Below are positions 28,701 to 40,700 of a DNA stretch of 64,000 bases, in pieces. Position 1 is the first letter of the stretch. Each line of letters starts with the position of its first letter. Below the pieces are notes generated by a model that was not told where the DNA came from, searched no databases, and was given only the letters and a program-made list of their open reading frames with translations. The position numbers and the translations under genes are program-made. This DNA is from Paracentrotus lividus. Its lineage: Eukaryota; Echinodermata; Echinoidea; Camarodonta; Echinidae. The stretch is from NCBI GenBank assembly GCA_940671915.1, contig CALNVZ010003434.1:2787805-2851804 (forward strand), in the 5' to 3' direction.

Positions 28701-31700
28701 TTGAATTTAAATTTTGGTATTCATAGAAGATCATAAGCACAATCAGGGTGCACAACTCTGTTTTTCAGCATTAAAACTGTTGTAAATTGCTCAAACCTTT
28801 ACCAATTGCCTTGAGATTTCACTTGTATCACAAATACACCCTCATTATTCCATATCCTGATTTTTGTAATGTTTACATTTTCTTAAGTGTCCTTTAATTA
28901 ATGTTAATTAACGATAAACGGCCAATTTTGCGTGTAACCCAAGAAATAACAAGTTAAAAATATCACTTGAAATGCGATTTCTGGGTCTTAAATGTAAGAC
29001 TACCCCCATGTGTTATATATGGTCTGCTTTGTTTTTTCACTGGCATTCCAATGGTACCATTTAAAATAGTCTGCCTCCACAGGACAAAAAGTTATCATGC
29101 CTTAGGGAATCTGATGTATGCTGTGTAACCTGGCTCACTCAGGTGACCTTCTGACCTTTCAACTAATGTTGTCATGTCATGCAAGGTCAGACAGATTTTT
29201 TTTTTTTTAGCCATAAGTAGGGCAAAGTCCACTCACGTATGTTCATAGCGGCAAGATTGAGCGGGCCGCCATCTTGAAAAGAATCACTGCACCTGAACAA
29301 TGCCATGAACAACTGAACAATGCCATTACATGAACAATGCCGCTCGCGCACGCCTGACCCTAATGAATATTCATGATGCATAGTCCCACGCTATGTATTT
29401 TGTGTATGTAATTAAATGACGATTTACAAAAAAGCACACAAAATACATCTTTACCAAATATCACAGAAACATCGTAGATATACTTTTAAACAAGATACAA
29501 GATACAAGACAGGCTAAGAAATTCAGAGAAGACGACGATCTGGGTTTAAAGTTAGAAGTTCCAAAAATCAAATTCTGATAGTAGGCTTGCTTCAATTACG
29601 TAAGTCATCAAATTAGTTTGTACTTGCCTTTGGAGCCTGATTACCTAAATTGTTTATATCGATGGAAGATTAAGGGGCAAACGTGACCAAATGCGTAAGA
29701 AGAACATTTTAAATCTCATTAGATATTCTACTGAAAATTTTAATTTTTGTTCAAGCCTTGGAGTGAGACAACCTCGCATGACCTTGTTAGCATAATGATA
29801 CATTGTCCCACATAATGTATTTTGTGTATGGCCATGTGTTTTGAACTCGCCACCCAAGAAGGGGGTCATCCCACAGGACCGACACCCACGAGACCGACGG
29901 CCCACAAGTCCGACACTAGACCAAAAAATCCTATTAGACCGACGCCAGCAAATAAAGACCCATTAGACCGACACTAGATCAAACAAGTCCACGAGACCGA
30001 CACCACAATAATATGACCCACGAGACAGAAAATTCGCAAATAAGGCCCACGACACCGACGGCAGAGCAAAACAGCCCACGAGACCGACGTTACATGAAGT
30101 ATACCCACGAGTCAGACTTTTCTTCAATTAGGCCCATGAAAACGTAACAAACGCATATCCAGGGGTATCTTCGGGGCACGAAGCCATGCCCACCCCCCCC
30201 CCCCCTAAAAAAAACAAACAACATTTTCAATTTGATATAAAAAAATTAGGCTCCTAATTTGATTTATTTTTCCTAGCTCGCTATTTGCGCTCGCATATCA
30301 ACATTCATAAAGAAATGATAAAGCACACACATACACACACACACAAATAAGTAAATAAAATACAAGGTCTTCATAGAATTTTTTACATCGTAAACATCTT
30401 AGCTTAATTGATTAGGTCTAACAATTTATTTTCCTCTTCTTCTTTTTCACAAACCTCTATCAACGTGGGGGAGGGGGAGGAGGGGGGGGGGTAATGAAAA
30501 ACTTTCCGACATGTTGGTACAAAAATTGAGCCCCCCCCCCCTCCTGAAAATTTTCCAAAGCCTATGGATTGTTCGAACCTGCCGTTGGTCACCTGCTTCC
30601 TTAGTTCTTTTATTTCATTATCTCTCTGTTACCCTTCCACCTATTTATTATTATTTTTTTTTTTTTCGACTTCTCGACCCTTGCGAAGTCTCTCTCTCCC
30701 TCTTCCACCCCTTTCTTGCCTTTTAGACGTCCTTTTTCTGACTCGTTGGTATACTTCATGTAATGTCGGTGTCGTGGGCTGTTTTGCTCTACCGTCGGTG
30801 TCGTGGGCCTTATTTGCGAATTTTCTGTCTCGTGGGTCATATCATTGTAGTGTCGGTCTCGTGGGCTTGTTTGATCTAGTGTCGGTCTAGTAGGCTGTCG
30901 GTCTCGTGGGCCTAAATTGTTTATAGTCGATCTCGTTGGCCTATTTACTTTACTGTCGGACTCGTGGGTCCTCGGTTTAGTGGGCCGTCGGTCTCGTGGG
31001 TGTCGGTCTTGTGGGCTGTCCCCCCAAAAAGGGTGGTTTTGTTACGCTTTTCAAAAAAAAAATCATTCAATGAATGATATCTCAGCTATATGGAGTGGTA
31101 TTGCCACGAAATTGGTCTTATTTGAAAGCTGAATACAAGCTCTATCATAGCTGTGAATTTGAACGCACTAGCGCTTGAACTCGCGACACTGCACGCGACC
31201 GAATATGAGAAGGCAAGGGTGGTTGAGGGGGGGGGAAGAGGAGGGGGGAAGAGGTACACACAAAGTCTATGGGATTTCGCACCCTCCTGTACATTTGCCA
31301 TGATAACTTCTTGGATATTTACTTTTGAGCTGCAAGCTTTTAAGACTTAAAAGCTTATTGTCTCACGCATCTTTTGATACCATATTTATAAATTTTCGGT
31401 CATTTAGCAATGCGCAGTTTCGAAAATCACCGCGCTACGCGCAGTCAAAATGACAGTTTTCCCCATTGACTATGTATTGTACAGGAAGTAACTCAAAACA
31501 CTTCATGCTGTACGTGAAATGGATAACATAAATGCAGATAACTCAAAAACTAATTGAGATAGAGGTGTGAAACTTTGTAGGCTTGTTCATTATAAGATGT
31601 CCCAACTAGATACAAGCTTTTATAAAGTTTGGCCTAACCATTGCCGAGATCTTGGGGAGGGGCTGCCCCCTCCCCAGCCACAAGTTGACAAAAATCCTTG

Positions 31701-34700
31701 GGCCATTTTAGGGTTAAGATTTTTTTTTTTTTTTCTTCAAATGATGAAACCCCGTATAACTATACATTTCCTGAAAGGAAATTTCAAGAGCAATCTAAAT
31801 ATGGTGAGTAATTCAGCCTTAGACTAAAGGGAGGAAAAATATTGGGGGCTCCAAAGAAAAAAAATAGGGCCCCAAAAAATCAAATATTTTCTCCAAAATT
31901 TGTCTACTACTTCACCCTACATTATAGTTGATGTCATTTCTGAAATCTACAGGAAATTTCCTTTTAGAAAATGTATACTTTCGTTGGGATAGAGTTAATA
32001 TTTTTAAAGTTATGACACTTTGATTGTGATAGGTGCACGATTTTTAGATTTAGGTGATGTAACACAAAAGGGGGCGAGTTCAAAACACATGGCCGTATGT
32101 AATTAAACGACGATTTACAAAAAAGCACACAAAATAGGCCTACATCTTTACCAAATATCACAGCATCATCGTATTTTACTATCACATTAGATACAAGAGA
32201 CAAGATAGTCACAGAAATTCAGAGAAGACGACAAATTGATGAAAGTTAAAATCAAATTATGATAGTAGCCTTGCTTCAATTACGTTAATCATGAAATGAG
32301 TTTTTAATTGCCTTTGGTGCATGATTACCTAAATTGTTTATTTAGATGGAAATTTTAGGAGATAACATGACGAAATGCGTAAGTAGAACATTTTAAATCT
32401 CAATAGATATTTTACTGAAAGTTGTAAGAAATTATTTCAACCCTGGAGAAAGACAAAGAGAGAAAATAATCAGCGGCCTCTTGCGCCCATGCCTGTATAT
32501 CTGTCAACATGGCTCCGCCCTCAGTTCCCCCATTGGTTGTGCATATAATAAACATACGTGCACTCTACACAATGGTATCCATTGATTTGATGGAAAGACA
32601 ACATTTTTCAAGCTGTGGACTATTTGAGATTTCTTAAAAAATTAGTCGCTGAGATTTTGTTGCTTCACTGTGGGGTAATTTCACAATATAGTCATATAAC
32701 ATATTACATTCCTGTCATTATATTGTGTTGATTTTTCTCTTATTACAAAGGCATACTCTATCAAGTATTCTGTGAAAATTTCTACAAATTTGAGTGATGG
32801 GAAGTATTTTTATTTTTATTTTATCCAATTCTTAATAAAAATTAGTCATTGCGTGTCTAACTTGTCACAATGTAAAGGTCACAGAATCATGATCAGAATG
32901 AGTGATGAACAAGTAAATTTTCTTTTTTTTATGGGGGTGTTTTTTGTTGTCAGATTTCTGGATCTTTAACTGTTTAATCATGAAATCTGTAATCCTGTAC
33001 ACCTGTCTATACTTAATAATCTTTGATAGCCACTTAAAGGAGGAGTCCGGGCTGAAATTAAAAAGTTTTGTAAAGTACAGTAAAATTTAACAAACACAAC
33101 ACAGAAAATTTCATCAAAATCGGATGAAAAACAACAAAGTTATGCATTTTTTTAGGTATTGATTTTTTTTCGTAAAACAGTTCTTGGCATTGTCTCATTG
33201 TCTCATTTGAATATTTGAATATTCAAATGAGCAAAATGATGATGTCACAGTCCCCCTACTTCTTGTGTGTTTTATTATATGAAATCCTATTTTTCTCACT
33301 TTTTCATATATTGCGTATACAGAAAATCTATCCCTCATAATGAAATAGGTAAAAGCACTAGTGACCTTGAACATTCCACAAGGATTAATCCCTGTTTTTA
33401 TGTCCTTGGGGCAGAAAATCTTGATAATTGGTATTTCATACAATATGAATACAAAGAAAGTAGGGGGACTGAGACATCATCAGTTTGCCAATTTGAAGAT
33501 GGCAAAAACTGTTTCCTAAAAAAATTCAAAGCCTAAGAAAATTCATAACTTTGCTATTTCTGATCAGATTTTGATGAAATTTTCAGTGTTGTGTTTTTTA
33601 GATTTTACTTTATTTTTTCTAATAATGCAAAATTCAGCCCGGAGGAGTCCTTTAATATGTGAAAACCCCCATCATTACACTTGCATTTGGGCAAAATGCA
33701 GAAGGTTTCAAAAGAAATATGGAATTTAGAAATAATTTGCAAGAAATTATCATATTTTCAAAAGTACTGGTACAGAATTAATGAAATTTGAATTGAAGCA
33801 TTCAAATATATCTTCAAGTGCTCTCTGAAATTTTGGTGGAATGTACTTCATCCAAACAAGAAATATATGACATTGAATAAAAGTAGTTTAATACTAATGT
33901 AAAGTAATACATGAAAATTGCCTGTATTTTCTTGTCATTATTGTAAGGACTAGGAGACCAACTTCCTGATAATTGTTTTAAATGATATTGCTATGGCTGA
34001 GAACCATACATGTGATGATTGTTTCCTGCAAATTTCAGAATTGTCCAACAGTTATTTTTTTTAATACAAATTTTTTTGTTTATATATGCCTTCTATGTGT
34101 AATATGACACCGGTCGTTAAATTGCTAATTAGCATAACGTAATTACATATTTTTTCACTTTTAGTCTTGTCATTTTGTAGTTCATATTATGAACAATATC
34201 AATAAACAAAAAAAGCATTTTCAGTCATTTTTTCTAATTTGACCCTGTACAACAGTTGTGCACCCTGATTGTGCATATGATCAGGAATACCCACAACTTT
34301 GGACGGTATGAATTTCCTCAAGTGTGAAGATTTGTATCAAATAATATTAAAATTTTCCTGAAAAACCGCACCGCAGCAAGTCACATCGTTTGAGCCTGCC
34401 TTTAGGCAGAATCCAACCATTTCGGGGGAAAAAAGCAAGACATTACATGGAGCATGAGTCAATTTGCCATAATCCTATTAACCCTTAAATCATTGGCTCA
34501 TATTCTGATGCAATTGTGTGATGCATCAGTCAACATCAGATAAAAGAATTTCATTTTTGAAATATTGATGACTGATAAAGTTGTAAGCATACGTACATGT
34601 AGATGTAGATAAGATAATACTGCAGCCCATGGAAGGAAAATAATGTAACAGGGCGCTACAAACCCACTTGCCCGCTTGCCTGGGGCAAGTGAAAACCACT

Positions 34701-37700
34701 GGCGGGAAAGTAAAGATCAAATTCACTTGCCTGATGATTTGATGATTTGAGCCATGATTTGAGAGCAAGATATACATGTATGTGCGACATTTCACCTAAA
34801 AAAAAAGAAAAATGTGTTTATGAATACGAATCAGATAAAATATCACACACAAAAAATGGCTAAATATTCTGTAAGTTGTATGCAATTTTCCTATACACTC
34901 ATCATTTATGGACACTTATTACCGGGCAAGTCTCAGATGGTAGTTGCTATGAATAGGGTCTAAACAAAGAAAATGAAAAGAAAATCTGGGCAAGTGTTTT
35001 TTTCTTGTGGGCAAGCAAAACCAAATTTCACTTGCCCGACAGGGCAAGCAAAAAATAAAATTTTTGTAGAGGCCTGTGTAATATTATTAAACATGTACAA
35101 TGAAGTGATGCTAAGAAAATAAAATTTTCAGGGTTTTCTCTTGACACATTATTATATGCCCTGACAGCATTTAGGGCCCAAATGCTCAGATTTTTTCTTT
35201 TCTCCACAAAGTTACTAAATTCTTTTAAGAATGCTTCAGTTTGTTGCTGTTTTAAAGTATTTGATTTGAAAATATTTGAGTGATGTACTTTTCCTCCCTT
35301 TGAAAAAACAAAAACAAAAGAAGAATAAAATTTGGTTTTTTGTACATAAATCAATCCATACACTGTATAAAGTAATAATACATGTATATATTTGGGCGAT
35401 TCCATACTGTTGTTGTTTTTGTCTCTTTGTTTTCTCTGTTATTTTTGTGTCCCGTACGACACACTACTATTTTCCATTTCATTTGTAAATGATGCGTAAC
35501 CAAATCACTTTAAGTGTTGGTTCTTGTGCCCCTTCTTGCACTACTCGAGGATCACCATCAACAAAGAAAATATTCTTTTATTTTCATACAAAAAAAATGT
35601 AAAATGTTGTCAAAATGTCTCGTACGACACAGCATGGAATCGCCCATTTGTATAGCGCCTTTTCCATTATGATGTTCAAATGCACTGTGTACATAATTTC
35701 ATTTAAGGGCTACTTTATACTTAATTACAATTAGAATTATAATACTTATAACACTAAATAATACATAACACATATTACGGCGTACACCATGCAATATACA
35801 TGTACATACATGTACATGTAATACTTAACATTAATGATACTTCTGACAATTCAATTAACTTTAATTTACTTTAGTTACGGAGAGAAAAGGAATGAATTGA
35901 GTTCTTGCTTAAAGATATTAAAGGATCGCTGGTTACGTAGTGATATGGGTAGTTGGTTCCAGAGTGTAGGGGCTGATCACCAGCTCTATTGCCAAGGGTG
36001 GGGAGCATTTTAGGAGAGGGGTGTTTATATAAGCAGGATGCCATTTAAAATAACATTTATTATCAGCCAATGTAGACATAAGAGATATTAACATATTTAA
36101 TAATGCAAAGTGGGGAATAATTCATACCCATTCTGCAGCAAAATGTAAGGGAGTTATATTTCATCTGCAAATAATAAAAGTCCTCTTCACAGACACTTGA
36201 TATTATTTTCGTTTGATTTCCTCATGTGTCTTTCTCTCATTTCCTCTCATTTCCTATAGAACTGAACAATTGATTTATTTCAATAATTGTTTAACAATAA
36301 CTAACAGCCACAGCTAGGAGACATAAAAAGGAAATCCATATTTAATTTTGAGTTTCGAGTACGTAAAAGTTCCGCTCATAATAATTCCACCAAGCAAATT
36401 AGATGGTTGATTGTGTAATGTATTTACATTGTTTTTAGTATGAGTATATATTTCACATACATTACTTAAGAAAAAAATGCTTTCGGAATGTAATGTGCTT
36501 ACATGTATATTGAACATGTCAGCTCACAATGGGTGATAGCAATCATTTCCAAAAATTACAAGGTATTTACAAGATATTTAAGATAATAATTACATGTAAG
36601 AAAACAAGATGATAAGAAGATACGCACTGTCATATTTGTAGACACATTAAATACGTGTAGAGCATATATATGATTTTAACAGTATGTTGTTTCTTTTTTT
36701 TCTTTTCTTTTTTGGTGGTAGATCGAGCAAGAGGGTCTGGATGAGTTTGAGATGTTGGAAGAGGCTGCTAATGAAATACATTTGATCATTCTTTGTTGTT
36801 GATTGAGCATTGATTTTAACAGTCTGTTGTTTTTTGTTTTTGTTTTTGTTTTTGTTTTTTTTTGTGGTAGATCGAGCAAGAGGGTCTGGATGAGTTTGGG
36901 ATGTTGGAAGAGGCTGCTAAAGAAATACATTATTTTTTGTCATTGAATGAGCATTGATTTCAGTAATTGTTTCTTGCTTTGCCATAGATAGATAGAAGAT
37001 CTGGAAAAGTTTGAGAAGTTGAATCTGGTATCATTTGAAAAGCATTATGTAATTGATGAATTTCTTGGTCTGTTCTCAACCATTATTTATCATAGATTGA
37101 GCAGGAAGATCTAGATGAGCTTGAGATGTTGGAAGAGCATTATATGAAAGAAATAATTGATTCATATCTTAGTCTGTTCTCAACCATTATTTATCATAGA
37201 TTGAGCAAGAAGATTTGGATGAATTTGAGATGTTTGAGAAGAGGCATTATATGAAAGACATAATTGATTCATATCTTAGTCTGTTCTCAACCATTATTTA
37301 TCATAGATTGAGCAAGAAGATTTGGATGAATTTGAGATGTTGGAAGAGCATTATATGAAAGACATAATTGATTCATATCTTAGTCTGTTCTCAACCATTA
37401 TTTATCATAGATTGAGCAAGAAGATTTGGATGAGTTTGAGATGTTGGAAGAGGCTGCTGATGATAATGCATCATTCTGTAGCGAAGCATCACTGGTCATT
37501 AATGTTCTCCAGAGGGCTCAGAGAAGAAAACAGGTTGGTCTTGTATCTTCTTCCTTCTTTCATTTAACCCCTAAACACACATGATTTTCTAAATGAATCA
37601 TTTTTTTTATCCTTAAAATGGCACCAATCGTATTCTTTTATTTCACTTTTACATGTAAATTTGTACAGCCTTTAACCCTATTCAGACTGGGCTTTTCAAG

Positions 37701-40700
37701 AGAGATTTGACTGGGGGGGGGGGGGGGGGGTCAATTTGACCCCCCCCCCCCCCCGAGATCTCGGTCGCGGTGGTCCGATTGCCATGAAATTTTGCAGCGA
37801 ACGTCGCTGCACATGTAAAGGGTGTCGCTGATATGTTTTTTTTGAAAAAAAAAAATTTCACATATTTAATTTATGCTAATTTATGCCACTCATGTATGCA
37901 AATTAGATGCTTTTTTATTGAAATAGTTAATATTTCATTAATAAATATAGTTATGAAGCCCAAATTTTTTCTAAAAGTTGCTGAGTAGCATAGACAACAG
38001 TATTGAATTGACAAATTCAGAAATTTCAAATTAATTCTTTTGTATTCTATTGTTTTATGAATTTCTTATGTATTCTATTGTTTTTATTTCTTATGTATTT
38101 TTTATGCTTGAGAAATGTATTTTGATCAATATAAAGACAAATTTAATTAATCAAAAGGCTCAGAAGACACAATTATCAGTGTTATAAAGCAATTTAGAAA
38201 AAAGCAGTATTTTGTACACAAACGCATGCAAAATGACGATTTTCGTTCAATTTAGGCCTGACATGCGATTACATAATGTTGCGTAACGCGACAACAGAGT
38301 GTCCGATTTTTTCGAACTTGGTGTCAAAAGTTACGGGACACTTGAAAGAAAAAAAGTCATTATGCGATGGGTTGCGATTCGCAGCGGTTGCACGGCAGTC
38401 ACGGATTTTGTACAGTCTGAATAGGGTTAAATAAAAAATTATGTGATAAATGACACTTATTAATGATAATTACCATATATGCAACCAAAAAAAAGTAAAT
38501 CAAATCTGTGTTAAATTAGTGATATTGATATCCTACATGTATTCTCTATTCATTCTTAGAATCTTTATTGCTCTAGATACTATTTTTCTGCAGCATCTGT
38601 CTTTTTCGTTTCATCTTTATTTTTCATTGCTCTTTTTATTAAGAATATTTCCATTGCCTAGAGAGAGAAAGGCTGTTATATGAAACTTACTATTTATTGT
38701 AAAAATCAATCCTGCAAATGGTGCTTAATCTATTATAAACTTCTAAAGCTAAGGCACCATTTAAGACTTGGGTCTATGTTATTGAAACAACAAACTGTAT
38801 TCAATTCGTATTATTGCCTTCCATTCTGTTTGTGCGTTTTTTTCCTCGTTTGGTAACACTTCCTGCTTTTCAATCTTCAAAATGATGACATCAACCCATG
38901 ATATCTGTTTTTCAATACAAAATGTGGTTTCAAGATTCCAATAATATACTATATTCCTAAATTTTGGACTTACAAGAGATTCCGAAATGTAGTTATGGAT
39001 GGTCAGTCAATGGATTAAAATCTTGTTTCTTCTAAATTTTCAGGAGCTACTTGGTGTGTCCCCACTGCTCAAAAAGACTCCTCTTGCTACCCTACAGTCT
39101 GTGGATGCAACAGATGAACAGGACCATGAATCACATGATGCCCTACCGCCTGACAGGTCATGTGATGCACCACCTGATAGGTCACATGACACTGCTCTGG
39201 TGAATGGAGAGCATGCTGCAAACATGCACACAGCTAGTGGGAATATGAATGGGTATCCTGCGGATCAAATCCATAAGGAGAGAGGAACAGTCGTGTCCAG
39301 TGGTAAACCATCACTGGCAGTTCACAGGGAAACAATCTCAAGTGGAAAGCTCTCCTTGAGGGATGGTGACACAGCTGAGATTAGAGATGATTTCTACTCG
39401 TCCGAAGAGGAAGAAGATGAGTTAGATGTTGGTGGGGTTGGGGTGGGGAGGACACTGATGAGAAAAGTTTCCAAGAGGACTTTGGAAGAGGAATACCGGT
39501 TGGATTCAGCAAAGAGGAATGGAAAAGAAATCGACAGACATCTTGACAGCTTGCATGACAGTGATGACGAGGTTGAGGAAGAGGAGGAGGAGGAAGAAGA
39601 TTTAGATATTTATGGAACAGGGATGAATGAAAACAGAAACAATAATAGCAACACCCACATTAAACACAATGTACTGCATACGCAGAAAGGGAACACAAAC
39701 GGTCACTTTTCAAGAACTTCCAGTGATACTCCAGTCCAAAGCCCACAACTGGAGCAGAACGGACACATCCTCATCAACGGACATTCTGCAGGAGAGCGTA
39801 ACATCTCGGATGAGTTTGGAGAAGATTTTGAGGGAACTCCTCGGAAGACGATCGCATCCCCCGAGGCTGCTGATCAAGTTGAGTTTGAAGATGAAGAGAC
39901 TTGGGGAGACTTCACCGCTCAGTTGAGTGATAGTAGTGATGAGGATAGCATCATTGCTATGGCACCCTACCTCAAATCAACTCCAGCAAAAGGTCTGTTC
40001 AAATGATTTGTTTCCTTTGTACTCCATTGTAGTACCTGTGACAACTAAAAAAGCATTATAAGAGCAAGTTCTCATCATCATAGGATTTTTCATCATTGTA
40101 AAATCAACCTAACGAATATCTTCAGGTAATATTTAGACTTCAACTTAATTGGTGGAGCCTGCATCTTTGAATGTTTTTAACACAAATAAGGGAGGAAACA
40201 ATTACAATTACAAATGCTAGAACATGTAGTTTTTTAACAAAAACTTTTACTTGGTAAATTGTGTTGCTAAAACGATGCAATCAAAACAACTTATAGTTGG
40301 AATAAATGTGACAATAGAATATGTAGAAATCTGGAGACAAATACCTTTCATCCATACCTTCTTTTACACTAAAAATATAAATACAACATCGCTTGCCATT
40401 ATTATTGAATTGAATTGAAATTGAATTGAAATTTATTTATTTCCATGTTAAAATACAATATATATACAATAAAAATACACATTGAAAAACATATAGACAA
40501 AAAGGAAATTATTCACATGTAAATGTATTTAAAAACCTGTGTTCATAGTAATCATGCACAATATAACAAAGTTGTCTATATTGTGTGTCCATTCGCGTCA
40601 CTTATGTAACAAATTTAGACCCTACCCCTTTCAGTGAAATTTAAACTTTTAGTATTGCTAATCATGTGTTATTGCTTTACATGTATGTGTATCTATTTTA

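Larger units (their letters stand above)
28729..34282. mobile_element. 5.55-kb composite insertion with 28-bp terminal inverted repeats
   Basis: The left end at 28729-28756 and the right end at 34255-34282 are inverted copies matching at 27 of 28 positions (core CACAATCAGGGTGCACAAC). The sequence outside joins directly in copy A, which is an empty site. No transposase is encoded. The body is a patchwork: a 420-bp tandem duplication (29381-29801 and 29802 onward), a 2.26-kb TIR element (29831-32095) itself carrying a foldback (29864-31025), and a TTAA-flanked MITE (33038-33651). A possible short target duplication (AGAA against AGGAA) is not clean. Confidence 0.75.
22932..35075. repeat. Copy B of the duplicated segment, interrupted by a 5.55-kb insertion
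   Basis: This is the cleaner version of copy A, with an intact TLR. Collinearity with copy A holds from 22932 to 28728 and resumes at 34283, ending near 35075 (GTAGAGGCCTGTG against GTAGAGGTCT in copy A). Confidence 0.9.

Noticed and set aside
29877..30130. CRISPR-like array of GAGACCGAC repeats
   Set aside because: Repeats are degenerate, spacers are not uniform, a mirrored set follows at 30750-31020 and the genome is animal. It is a foldback transposon arm.
30404..31350. Several short ORFs in the foldback centre and arms
   Set aside because: They reflect tandem repeats and CT-rich sequence and match no transposase.
29409..32460. Possible LTR retrotransposon, because of 360-bp direct repeats 2.7 kb apart
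   Set aside because: The repeats lack TG/CA ends, primer-binding site and polypurine tract, and the interior has no gag/pol. The flanking X units show a host tandem duplication split by a TIR element instead.
35028..35405. 125-residue minus-strand ORF
   Set aside because: No domain, AT-rich codons, spans the end of a repeat block and has no splice or promoter support.
39040..39231. Minus-strand ORF opposite the CPAP acidic exon
   Set aside because: A shadow of the plus-strand coding sequence.
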